Source: Stenotrophomonas daejeonensis (GTDB lineage Bacteria > Pseudomonadota > Gammaproteobacteria > Xanthomonadales > Xanthomonadaceae). From it: 37,662 nucleotides of DNA. Numbering within the stretch: the stretch's first letter is position 1; every line of letters begins with the position of its first letter. Below are positions 26,376-34,760 of the stretch, piece by piece. A model generated the notes under the pieces. The model made no database searches. It had not been told where the DNA came from and worked only from the letters and a program-made list of their open reading frames with translations. The translations under genes were made by a program, and so were the position numbers. The stretch is taken from positions 1 through 37,662 of the forward strand of contig NZ_LDJP01000054.1 of the NCBI RefSeq assembly GCF_001431505.1, given 5' to 3'.

Positions 26376-27728
26376 GTGAAGCAACTCACAGCAGGATTGC
26401 TGGGCCTTGCCATCGCCGCCAGCCTGAGCCCGCTCGCCCATGCCGCCACCCCGATCCGCCCGCTGGCCAGCAATGGCGACGTCAGCGGCGAGATCACGTC
26501 CGCCGCCGCGCTGAACTACAGCGACGGCAGCCGCAGCCAGGTGTTCTCGCTGCACCTGGCCGCCGGCCAGGCCGTGTCGTTGAAGCTGGACGGCCCGCTG
26601 AACGGCGCCCTTTCCGTGTTCCAGCGCGACACCCTAGTCAACCGCTCCAGCGGCTGCGGCTGCAGCGAAGGCAGCGGCACGCAACTGAGCTTCCGCGCCG
26701 ACAAGGCCGGGCAGTACCTGGTCGCGGTCAGCGGCGCCGACGCCCGCGCGTTCGGCCCGTTCCACCTGAGCGCCGAGCCCATCGACGCCTATGACGGCAA
26801 GCCGCTGGCCGCCGGCCAGCGCATCACCGACTGGCTGCTCGGCAGCAGCCAGGCCTACACCCTGCAGGTGGACCAGCCCGGCCTGTACACCATCAACCTG
26901 GAGTCGGACGCGTTCGACACCCGGCTCGAGCTGTCCGGCGACAACCTGTCGCTGGAAGACGACGACGGCGGCAACCGCACCAACTCGCGGCTGGTCACGC
27001 CGCTGCAGCCGGGCAGCTACACCCTGACCGCGCGTTCCTTCTCGGAGGACAACGGCGCCTTCTACCTCGACGTGCGGCAGACGGCCATTCCCGAAGGGAT
27101 GGCATTCGAGGACGGCAGCGCCCTGCCCGTCGACGGCACGGTCAGCGGCTTCATCGGCAGCGACGAGACCCGCAGCTTCGTGTTCAGCCTGCCCGAGCGC
27201 CGCCGCGTCCAGTTCGACGCCAGCGGCAGCGAACTGGACAGCTACCTGACCCTGCAGGGCCCCGACTTCACGCTGAGCGACGACGACGGCGGCAACGGCG
27301 TCGACGCGCGCCTGACGCAGGTGCTGGAGCCGGGCGAATACAACGTCTCGGTGCGCTCGATGAACAGCAGCGGCGGCATCTTCCAGCTCGCCACCAGCAC
27401 CGCCCCCGCGCCGGATGGCCCGGCCCAGCCGGCGCTGGTGCTGGGCCGCGAGACCAGCGGCCAGCTGGTTTCCGGGCTGCGCAACCTGTACACGCTGGAA
27501 ATCCCGCGCAAGGGCCGCTACGTCATCCGCATGACCGGCATCAACGGGCTGGACGGCATGGTCACGCTGATGCGCGGCGGCGAGGAAGTCGCCTCGCAGG
27601 ACGATGGCGACGGCAGCCTCGACCCGAACCTGGAAGTCGAGCTGGAGCCGGGCCGCTACGTGCTGATGGCGCACAGCTTCGACGCCTCGGCCAGCGGCAG
27701 CTACCGCCTGCTGGTGCGTCGCAGGTAA
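26376..27728 (+). CDS. Exported protein of four PPC-like beta repeats
   Basis: A 450-residue protein with a signal peptide (GTG start at 26376, AAGGAA eight bases upstream, cleavage near AHA). It is a paralogue of the preceding lipoprotein; unit 1 is similar almost from the start (SGEITSAAALNYSDGSR against TGEITSSSRLNYNDGSR). It has an added fourth unit, with variant motif QDDGDG. DDDGG motifs occur in units 2 and 3. Unit 1 carries a local SGCGCS insertion with two cysteines. Unlike its neighbour it lacks a lipobox and is likely periplasmic or secreted. The start is 113 bases after the neighbour's stop, so cotranscription is probable. No catalytic domain is seen. Confidence 0.75.
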   Translation: MKQLTAGLLGLAIAASLSPLAHAATPIRPLASNGDVSGEITSAAALNYSDGSRSQVFSLHLAAGQAVSLKLDGPLNGALSVFQRDTLVNRSSGCGCSEGSGTQLSFRADKAGQYLVAVSGADARAFGPFHLSAEPIDAYDGKPLAAGQRITDWLLGSSQAYTLQVDQPGLYTINLESDAFDTRLELSGDNLSLEDDDGGNRTNSRLVTPLQPGSYTLTARSFSEDNGAFYLDVRQTAIPEGMAFEDGSALPVDGTVSGFIGSDETRSFVFSLPERRRVQFDASGSELDSYLTLQGPDFTLSDDDGGNGVDARLTQVLEPGEYNVSVRSMNSSGGIFQLATSTAPAPDGPAQPALVLGRETSGQLVSGLRNLYTLEIPRKGRYVIRMTGINGLDGMVTLMRGGEEVASQDDGDGSLDPNLEVELEPGRYVLMAHSFDASASGSYRLLVRRR

Positions 27729-27780
27729 GGCCTCCCGGAGCCGGCCACCCACGGCCGGCTCCGTCCCGCAAGGAACATCC

Positions 27781-28827
27781 ATGACCTTCGCCCGCCCGTT
27801 GCTTTGCGCCATCCTCTTCCTCGCCGCAGCCGCCACCACCCGCGCGGCCGACAACGGCCTGGAGTTCTCCCACTCCGACTGGCAGTTGGTCTGCGACAAC
27901 ACCCGCACCTGCCGCGCCGCCGGCTATGCCCCCGAAGGTGGCGAAGATGGCGCCAGCGTGCTGCTCACCAGGGATGCCGGCCCCGGCCAGCCGGTCAACG
28001 CCGAACTGCAGGTGAGCGATACCGACGAACCGGCCGCCGCCGACCTGCACCTGCACATCGACGGACGCGACCTGGGCGCACTGGGCGCCGACGGCGAACA
28101 GGGCGGCCATGCCTTGAGCCGGGCGCAGTCGGGCGCATTGCTGGCGGCGCTGCTGCGCGACAGCCGCATCCACGTCGCACACCGCGACGGCAGGCGCTGG
28201 GAGCTGTCCGACCAGGGCGCGGCGGCGGTATTGCTGAAGATGGACGAATTCCAGGGTCGCCTGGACACACCGGGCGCGCTGGTGCGCAGGGGGACGCGCA
28301 GCGAAGCCTCGGTACCGCCGCCCTTGCCGGCACCGGTGGTGCGGCGCCCCCCGATGTCGCCACCGCACCCCGGTGACGACGCGCTGGCGCGTTCACCGGA
28401 ATTGCGAGCCGCCCTGCGTGCCACGCTGGACGGCGCCTCCAGCGACTGCGAGCGCTTCGACGAGCTTCCCGCCGACGCCCCGTTGCAGGTGGACCGCCTC
28501 GACGACCACAGGGTGCTGGTTTCCACCCCGTGCTGGCTCGCCGCCTACAACGCCGGCTCGGGCTACTGGGTCGCCAACGACCGCGCGCCCTTCCGGCCGC
28601 AGTTGGTGGCCACCGACGGCACCGACTACGACGCCGGCCAGATCAGCGCCGACCACAAGGGGCGTGGGCTCGGCGATTGCTGGTCGCACGCCGACTGGAC
28701 CTGGGACGGCACCCACTTCGTACCGACCTCCGAATACCAGAGCGGCATGTGCCGTGGCATGCCCGGCGGCTTCTGGGTGCTGCCGACGCTGGACATCGAG
28801 GTGCTGGACCAGGCAACGGCCGGGTGA
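27781..28827 (+). CDS. DUF1176 family exported protein
   Basis: A 348-residue exported protein with a signal peptide ending near TTRA. The mature part begins WQLVCDNTRTCRAAGY, the mark of DUF1176. It ends with a conserved Trp/Cys-rich section, LGDCWSHADWTWDG ... MCRGMPGGFWVLPT. Four to six cysteines may form disulfides. The family function is unknown. A Pro-rich linker lies around residue 180-200. It starts 52 bases after the second PPC-like gene with AAGGAA upstream and may share its transcript. Confidence 0.82.
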   Translation: MTFARPLLCAILFLAAAATTRAADNGLEFSHSDWQLVCDNTRTCRAAGYAPEGGEDGASVLLTRDAGPGQPVNAELQVSDTDEPAAADLHLHIDGRDLGALGADGEQGGHALSRAQSGALLAALLRDSRIHVAHRDGRRWELSDQGAAAVLLKMDEFQGRLDTPGALVRRGTRSEASVPPPLPAPVVRRPPMSPPHPGDDALARSPELRAALRATLDGASSDCERFDELPADAPLQVDRLDDHRVLVSTPCWLAAYNAGSGYWVANDRAPFRPQLVATDGTDYDAGQISADHKGRGLGDCWSHADWTWDGTHFVPTSEYQSGMCRGMPGGFWVLPTLDIEVLDQATAG

Positions 28828-28838
28828 TCGAAGCACGC

Positions 28839-28859
28839 GGGCACCGCGGGCGGGTGCCC
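28839..28859. terminator. Weak hairpin between the DUF1176 gene and dcd
   Basis: Stem GGGCACC/GGTGCCC with a 7-base loop between two converging genes. There is no T-tract, so its role as terminator is tentative. Confidence 0.4.
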
Positions 28860-28869
28860 CCTGCAACCC

Positions 28870-29457
<588 letters not shown>

Positions 29458-29521
29458 TCGGGGTCCCAATGCCTGCAGGAGGCGCAATTCTAGCCTGTTG
29501 CGCGTGCATCTTGGCGCGCGG

Positions 29522-29585
29522 CAAAGCCCCGCATGGAGCCTTGCCGTGAAAGCCTCGTGCGGGGCAAGCCCCGCACCTACGAATG
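29522..29585. repeat. Paired-hairpin REP element, copy 2
   Basis: Hairpin GTGCGGGG-CAAG-CCCCGCAC at 29557-29576 is preceded by a linker containing GTGAAAGCC and a weak first palindrome (GCAAAGCCCCGC). It is followed by ACCTACGAA. It is the counterpart of copies at 22040 and 36839. Confidence 0.75.
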
Positions 29586-29603
29586 CGGGAGGTCGGAAGG
29601 AAT

Positions 29604-30464
29604 TCAGACCAACGACGAAACGATGGGAATCCCGGCGCGCGGGCGCTTGCCCAGCTCCTCCACCATCCGCTCCGCCGCCGCCACGTAGGCTCTGGCCGCC
29701 GCCGACCCCGGCGCGGCGGCCACGATCGGCGTACCCACGTCGCCCTGTTCGCGGATGCCGATGTCCAGTGGCAGCGAACCCAGCAGCGGCACCCCGTACT
29801 GCCCGGCCATGCGCTGGCCGCCGCCCTCGCCGAACAGGTGCTCGACATGGCCGCAGTTGGAGCAGGTGTGCACCGCCATGTTCTCGACGATGCCCAGCAC
29901 CGGCACCTCGACCTTCTCGAACATCTTCAGCGCCTTGCGCGCGTCCAGCGTGGCGATTTCCTGCGGCGTGGTGACGATCACCGCCCCGGCCACCGGGATC
30001 TTCTGCGCCAGGGTCAGCTGGATGTCGCCGGTGCCCGGCGGCAGGTCGACGATCAGGTAGTCCAGGTCGTCCCAGCGGGTGTCCTTGAACAACTGGGTCA
30101 GCGCCGAGGTCGCCATTGGCCCGCGCCAGATCATCGGCGAATCCTGATCGACCAGGAACCCGATCGACATGGTTTCCACCCCGAACGCGCGCATCGGCTC
30201 GATCGACTTGTTGTCCGGGCTCTCCGGCCGCCCGCTCAGCCCCAGCATCGCCGGCACGCTCGGCCCGTAGATGTCGGCATCCAGCACCCCGACCCGTGCA
30301 CCCAGCTGCTGCAACGCCACGGCCAGGTTCACCGCGGTGGTGGACTTGCCCACCCCGCCCTTGCCGGAGCCCACCGCGATGACGTTGCGGATGCGGGGAT
30401 GGGGGGAGAGGCCTTTCTGCACCTTGTGCGCGGGTACCGGGGAATGAAGCGCTGCCATGTCCAT
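29604..30464 (-). CDS. apbC: Mrp/ApbC-family iron-sulfur carrier ATPase
   Basis: A P-loop ATPase that carries Fe-S clusters to target proteins. The 286-residue protein has the deviant Walker [18 protein letters not shown], the following [10 protein letters not shown], the DLPPGTGD switch and the CxxC cluster ligands in HTCSNCGH. It lacks the N-terminal DUF59 extension, as do many short Mrp proteins. The start is ATG 30464 (AGGA three bases upstream); ATG 30458 is also possible, with better spacing. It is flanked by dcd and an oxidoreductase gene and appears to be transcribed alone. Confidence 0.92.
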   Translation of the reverse strand: MDMAALHSPVPAHKVQKGLSPHPRIRNVIAVGSGKGGVGKSTTAVNLAVALQQLGARVGVLDADIYGPSVPAMLGLSGRPESPDNKSIEPMRAFGVETMSIGFLVDQDSPMIWRGPMATSALTQLFKDTRWDDLDYLIVDLPPGTGDIQLTLAQKIPVAGAVIVTTPQEIATLDARKALKMFEKVEVPVLGIVENMAVHTCSNCGHVEHLFGEGGGQRMAGQYGVPLLGSLPLDIGIREQGDVGTPIVAAAPGSAAARAYVAAAERMVEELGKRPRAGIPIVSSLV

Positions 30465-30626
30465 GCGTCCTGGGGAAACCGGACTATTTTAGGCTGGATT
30501 TCAGCCCGGCATAGGGTCTGCCTGTTCCGACTCTTCATATCCGGTTCGGAAGTCGGCCATCTGGAAGAGCAGCCATCCCCTTTTTCTTCCATGGGCAGCA
30601 TCACCGCAACCCCGCTCCACGGGCCA

Positions 30627-32234
30627 TTAACGGCCTAGGTCTTCCTGGATGATCCGCGCCGCATTGTGCCCCGGCGCACCGCTGACCCCGCCGCCGGGAT
30701 GGGTGCCGGAGCCGCACAGGTACAGGCCGGGGATGGCGCCGCGGTAGTCGGCCTGCCCCAGCATCGGGCGGGCGCTGAACAACTGGTTGGGGCTCAAGGC
30801 GCCGTGGAAGATGTCGCCGCCGATCAGGCCGAAGCTGCGCTCCAGGTCCAATGGACTCAGGATCTGCCGGCCCAGAATGGATGCGGCGAAGCCGGGGGCG
30901 TGGCGCTCGACGGTGGCGATCATCAGGTCGGCCACTTCCTCGCGGTGGTCGTCCCAGCTGCGCCCGTCCGGCAGCTGCGGGGCGACGTGCTGGCAGAACA
31001 GGCTGGCCACGTGCCGGCCCGGCGGCGCCAGCGAATCGTCCAGCGTGCTCGGGATCAGCATTTCCACCACCGGCTCGCGCGACCAGCCGTGGCGGCGCGC
31101 GTCCAGCCAAGCGCGGTCCATGTAGTCCAGGCTGGGGGCGATGATGATGCCGGCGGTGAGGTGGTCACCCGGCCCCGGCAACGCGCTGAAATCCGGCAGG
31201 CGTGACAGCGCGACGTTCATGCGGAAGGTCCCCGAGCCGCAGCGCCAGTTCGCCATCCGCTCGCGGGTGGCGGCCGGCACTTCGTCCGGCGCCAGCAGGC
31301 GCTCGTACAACAGCTTCGGGTTGACGTTGGCGACCACGGCGCGGGCGCGGATTACTTCTCCCGCCGCCGTCACCACACCGGTTGCCCTGCCCGCTTCCAC
31401 CAGCACCTTCTCGACACCCGCGCCGGTGCGTATCCCGGCACCGGCCTCGGTCGCCGCGCGCGCCATCGCCTGGGTGATCGCGCCCATGCCGCCGATGGCA
31501 TGACCCCATGCGCCCTTTACCCCGTTGCTCTCGCCGAACACGTGGTGCAGCAGCACGTAGGCGGTACCGGGCGCATGCGGGCTGGCGTAGTTGCCGACGA
31601 TGCCGTCGAAACCGAACAGGGCCTTGATCGGTTCGCTCTCGAACCAGCGGTCCAGGTATTCGGCGGCGGAGATGGTGAACAGGTCCAGCAGTTCCTGCTT
31701 CAGGCCGGCATCGAGTACCTGCAGGCGGCGACCCAGCCGGCCGGCCTTCCACAGTTCAGGCAATGCCCGCAGCCAGCCGCCATCGGTCACGTTCGGCGGC
31801 GCCTGCAGAGCGGTGGCGCGCAACACATCGGCGAAAATTTCCAGCCTGCGCTCATATTCGGGCAGGCGCTCGGCATCGCGCTGCGAGAACTTCGCCACTT
31901 CCCGTTGCGTGCGGCCGGCGCCGGCCAGCAGGTAGTTGCCATCGGGCAGCGGCAGGAAGTTGTTGATCCGGCGCGGCACCACGCGCAGGCCGTGGCGTTC
32001 CAGTTCCAGCTCGGCGATCACCTTCGGCTGCAGCAGCGACACGGTGTAGGACGCCACCGAATTGCGGAAGCCGGGGTGGAACTCCTCGGTCACCGCCGCG
32101 CCGCCGACCACATCGCGCCGTTCCAGCACCAGCACCCGCTTGCCGGCCTTGGCCAGGTACGCCGCGCAGACCAGCCCGTTGTGGCCGCCGCCGACCAGCA
32201 CCGCGTCCCACGGCCGTGAAGATTCGTTCGCCAT
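30627..32234 (-). CDS. PYROXD2/phytoene-desaturase-like FAD oxidoreductase
   Basis: A 535-residue flavoprotein. The N-terminal Rossmann fold has VLVGGGHNGLVCAAYLAKAGKRVLVLERRDVVGG (GxGxxG plus the acidic end of strand 2 in LER). The C-terminus has the FAD-binding CGSGTHPGGGVSGAPGHNAA. The family includes carotenoid desaturases and PYROXD2; the substrate cannot be told. No carotenoid genes surround it. Start ATG 32234 is the first Met near the fold; the frame extends 36 codons upstream without similarity. It is divergent from the first M13 peptidase, with 137 bases between, which include a strong hairpin. Confidence 0.88.
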   Translation of the reverse strand: MANESSRPWDAVLVGGGHNGLVCAAYLAKAGKRVLVLERRDVVGGAAVTEEFHPGFRNSVASYTVSLLQPKVIAELELERHGLRVVPRRINNFLPLPDGNYLLAGAGRTQREVAKFSQRDAERLPEYERRLEIFADVLRATALQAPPNVTDGGWLRALPELWKAGRLGRRLQVLDAGLKQELLDLFTISAAEYLDRWFESEPIKALFGFDGIVGNYASPHAPGTAYVLLHHVFGESNGVKGAWGHAIGGMGAITQAMARAATEAGAGIRTGAGVEKVLVEAGRATGVVTAAGEVIRARAVVANVNPKLLYERLLAPDEVPAATRERMANWRCGSGTFRMNVALSRLPDFSALPGPGDHLTAGIIIAPSLDYMDRAWLDARRHGWSREPVVEMLIPSTLDDSLAPPGRHVASLFCQHVAPQLPDGRSWDDHREEVADLMIATVERHAPGFAASILGRQILSPLDLERSFGLIGGDIFHGALSPNQLFSARPMLGQADYRGAIPGLYLCGSGTHPGGGVSGAPGHNAARIIQEDLGR

Positions 32235-32312
32235 GCCGGCTGTATAGCACCCACGGCGGCCGCCATGACCTTCGACACACCTTCGGTGACGGTTGCAGGC
32301 GTATCTTTCGAC

Positions 32313-32338
32313 GCAAGGCCCCGTGGACGGGGCCTTGC
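32313..32338. other. Perfect 11-bp hairpin in a divergent intergenic region
   Basis: GCAAGGCCCCG / CGGGGCCTTGC with a TGGA loop. It lies 33 bases before the M13 peptidase GTG and 79 bases before the divergent oxidoreductase ATG. It looks like an intrinsic terminator stem but lacks a T-tract (TCATGCCC follows). Terminators are not expected between divergent genes, so it may be a 5' UTR structure or the end of an unannotated short RNA. Confidence 0.6.
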
Positions 32339-32371
32339 TCATGCCCTGATTCCGGCCCGGAGGCCATTCAC

Positions 32372-34468
32372 GTGATCGCTCGCAAACCCAAGTTCCTCCT
32401 GCTGACCCTGGCCGTCTCGGCCGCGCTGGTCGGCTGCAAGAAAGATGAAGCCACGGCCACCGATGCTGCCGCCCCGGCCGCGGCCGCCACCGAGCTGAAG
32501 CTGGACGAATCCAAGCTGCCGGCCTACAACGCCTTCACCGCGGCCGACCTGGACGCCGGCAAGGACGCCTGCACCGACTTCGGCGGCTACGTCAACGACA
32601 AGTGGCTGGCCGCCAACGAGATCCCCGGCGACCGCACCAGCTGGGGCGCCTTCACCATCCTCGACGAGCGTTCGGTCGCCGTGCAGCACCAGCTGGCCGA
32701 GCAGGCCGCGGCGATGAAGGATGCCACCGGCGTGGAAAAGATCGTCGGCGACTTCTGGGCCTCGGGCATGGATGAAGCCACGATCAATTCGCTGGGCATC
32801 ACCCCGCTGAAGGCCGACCTGGAGGCCATCGACGCGCTGGCCGACAAGGATGCCATCGCCGGCTACCTGCGCAGCAGCGCGGCCAAGGGCGAGAACGTGC
32901 TGTTCGGCTTCGGCCCGGAGGCGGATTTCAAGAATTCGTCGATGAACATGGCCTACGCCATGCAGGGCGGCCTGGGCCTGCCGGACACCACCTACTACAC
33001 CGACGCCGGCAAGGCCGACAAGCTCAAGGCCTACCAGGCCCACGTGGCCAAGGTGCTGGAACTGTCCGGCGTGGCCGCCGACGAGGCCGCAAGGCAGGCC
33101 GAAGAGGTGGTCAAGTTCGAGACCCGCCTGGCCAAGGCGTCCAAGTCCAGCGTCGAGCTGTCGCGCGACGTGTCGCTGTACTACAACCCGGTCAGCGTGG
33201 CCGATGCCGACGCGCTGACCCCGAACTTCAGCTGGAGCGAGTTCTTCAAGTCGCAGGGCGTCGCCGCGCCGGAGAAGTTCTCGCTGGCCATGCCCGCCTT
33301 CCACGAGGAAGTGAGCAAGATGCTGGGCGACACCGACCCGGCCACGTGGCGCGCCTACCTGCGCTTCCACACCGTCGATGGCGCCTCGCCGTACCTGAGC
33401 GATGCCTTCGTGCAGGAAAACTACGACTTCTACGGCAAGGCCCTCAACGGCCAGAAGGAAATGAAGGCGCGCTGGAAGCGCGTGCTGGGCACCATCGAGG
33501 GCGAGGCCGGCGAGGCCTTCGGCCAGATGTACGTCAAGGTCGCCTTCTCGCCGGAAGCCAAGGCCAAGATGGAAGACCTGGTCAAGAACCTGGCCGCGGC
33601 ACTGAAGGAGCGCATCCAGAACCTGCCGTGGATGAGCGACGAAACCAAGACCAAGGCCATCGCCAAGTGGGAGACCTTCACCCCGAAGATCGGCTACCCG
33701 GACAAGTGGCGTGACTGGAGCGGCCTGCAGACCGCGCATGACGACTACCTGGGCAACATCCGCGCCGCCACCGCGTTCAACTACAAGTGGGCGCTGTCCA
33801 AGATCGGCCAGCCGGTGGACAAGACCGAGTGGGGCATGACCCCGCAGACGGTCAACGCCTACTACAACCCGATGCAGAACGAGATCGTGTTCCCGGCCGC
33901 CATCCTGCAGCCGCCGTTCTTCGACCCGAACGCCGACGACGCGCTGAACTACGGCGGCATCGGCGCGGTGATCGGCCACGAGATGACCCACGGCTACGAC
34001 GACCAGGGCGCGCGCTTCGGGCCGACCGGCAACATGGAAGACTGGTGGACCCCGGCCGACAAGAAGAACTTCGAGGGCCTGACCGGCAAGCTGGTCAACC
34101 AGTTCAACGACTACAAGGTCGGCGACCAGAACGTCAACGGCTCGCTGACCCTGGGCGAGAACATCGCCGACCTGGGCGGCCTGGCCACCGCCTACGACGC
34201 CCTGCAGAAGGCCAGCGAAGGCAAGGAGGACCCGAAGGTCGACGGCTTCACCCGCGACCAGCGCTTCTTCTTCAACTGGGCCACGGTGTGGCGCACCAAG
34301 TACACCCCGGAGAACGCCAAGGTCCGCCTGGCCACCGACCCGCACGCACCGGCGCAGTTCCGCGCGATGGGCGCGCCGTCGAACCTGCCGACCTTCGCCG
34401 CCGCGTTCCAGTGCAAGGCCGGCTCGCCGATGGCCCGCAGCGGCGACAAGCAGGTGGTGATCTGGTAA
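32372..34468 (+). CDS. M13-family metallopeptidase, exported lipoprotein (PepO-like)
   Basis: A neprilysin-type zinc oligopeptidase of 698 residues. The GTG at 32372 has GGAGG eight bases upstream. The signal peptide ends in lipobox LVGC (Cys22), so the enzyme is likely anchored in the outer membrane, facing the periplasm. The zinc motif HEMTH (H536, E537, H540) and the third ligand in ENIADLGG (E596, D600) are intact. The C-terminus ends CKAGSP...VVIW, as usual for M13, with the conserved cysteine. Length is typical. It is transcribed rightward, with its own strong terminator, and followed by a paralogue. Confidence 0.95.
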   Translation: MIARKPKFLLLTLAVSAALVGCKKDEATATDAAAPAAAATELKLDESKLPAYNAFTAADLDAGKDACTDFGGYVNDKWLAANEIPGDRTSWGAFTILDERSVAVQHQLAEQAAAMKDATGVEKIVGDFWASGMDEATINSLGITPLKADLEAIDALADKDAIAGYLRSSAAKGENVLFGFGPEADFKNSSMNMAYAMQGGLGLPDTTYYTDAGKADKLKAYQAHVAKVLELSGVAADEAARQAEEVVKFETRLAKASKSSVELSRDVSLYYNPVSVADADALTPNFSWSEFFKSQGVAAPEKFSLAMPAFHEEVSKMLGDTDPATWRAYLRFHTVDGASPYLSDAFVQENYDFYGKALNGQKEMKARWKRVLGTIEGEAGEAFGQMYVKVAFSPEAKAKMEDLVKNLAAALKERIQNLPWMSDETKTKAIAKWETFTPKIGYPDKWRDWSGLQTAHDDYLGNIRAATAFNYKWALSKIGQPVDKTEWGMTPQTVNAYYNPMQNEIVFPAAILQPPFFDPNADDALNYGGIGAVIGHEMTHGYDDQGARFGPTGNMEDWWTPADKKNFEGLTGKLVNQFNDYKVGDQNVNGSLTLGENIADLGGLATAYDALQKASEGKEDPKVDGFTRDQRFFFNWATVWRTKYTPENAKVRLATDPHAPAQFRAMGAPSNLPTFAAAFQCKAGSPMARSGDKQVVIW

Positions 34469-34494
34469 GCCGCGGCTGATTCCGCTGCAGCGAC

Positions 34495-34527
34495 GAAGGC
34501 CCGGATTGCTCCGGGCCTTCGTTTTTT
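34495..34527 (+). terminator. Strong Rho-independent terminator after the first M13 gene
   Basis: 10-bp stem GAAGGCCCGG/CCGGGCCTTC with a 6-base loop and the tail GTTTTTT. It lies 26 bases after the peptidase stop. It indicates that the second M13 gene has its own promoter. Confidence 0.95.
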
Positions 34528-34542
34528 GCAACGAAGACACCG

Positions 34543-34657
34543 GTAGTGCCAGCCGCTGGCCGGCAACGCCCCTGCCCCTCGGCAGGTGCCGGTAGGTGCC
34601 GACCGTTGGTCGGCACGCTCCAACACCACCCCGCATCGCCCGACCAACGGTCGGGCG
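34543..34657. repeat. Cluster of three SMAG/GTAG-type palindromes
   Basis: Copy a: GTAG at 34543, then the palindrome TGCCaGCC-gct-GGCcGGCA (34547-34565). Copy b: GTAG at 34592, then the perfect 9-bp stem GTGCCGACC/GGTCGGCAC around GTT (34596-34616). Copy c: inverted orientation, CGCCCGACC-AAC-GGTCGGGCG (34637-34657). Such GTAG-headed repeats are characteristic of Stenotrophomonas intergenic regions. Confidence 0.85.
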
Positions 34658-34760
34658 CCACCCTGAAAATGACCGCCGGAAATGCCACCGCCGTGGCATC
34701 GCGCCCCGACCCGGCTTGCTAGAATCCGCCCACTTTCAATCCTCCACGGATTCGCTGCAC

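Noticed and set aside
34543..34657. CRISPR-like repeats
   Set aside because: Three short palindromes of differing sequence and orientation with no regular spacers; no cas genes nearby. They fit REP/SMAG elements.
32339..34699. A 786-codon open frame on the minus strand opposite the first M13 gene
   Set aside because: Shadow of the M13 gene; no recognisable motifs.
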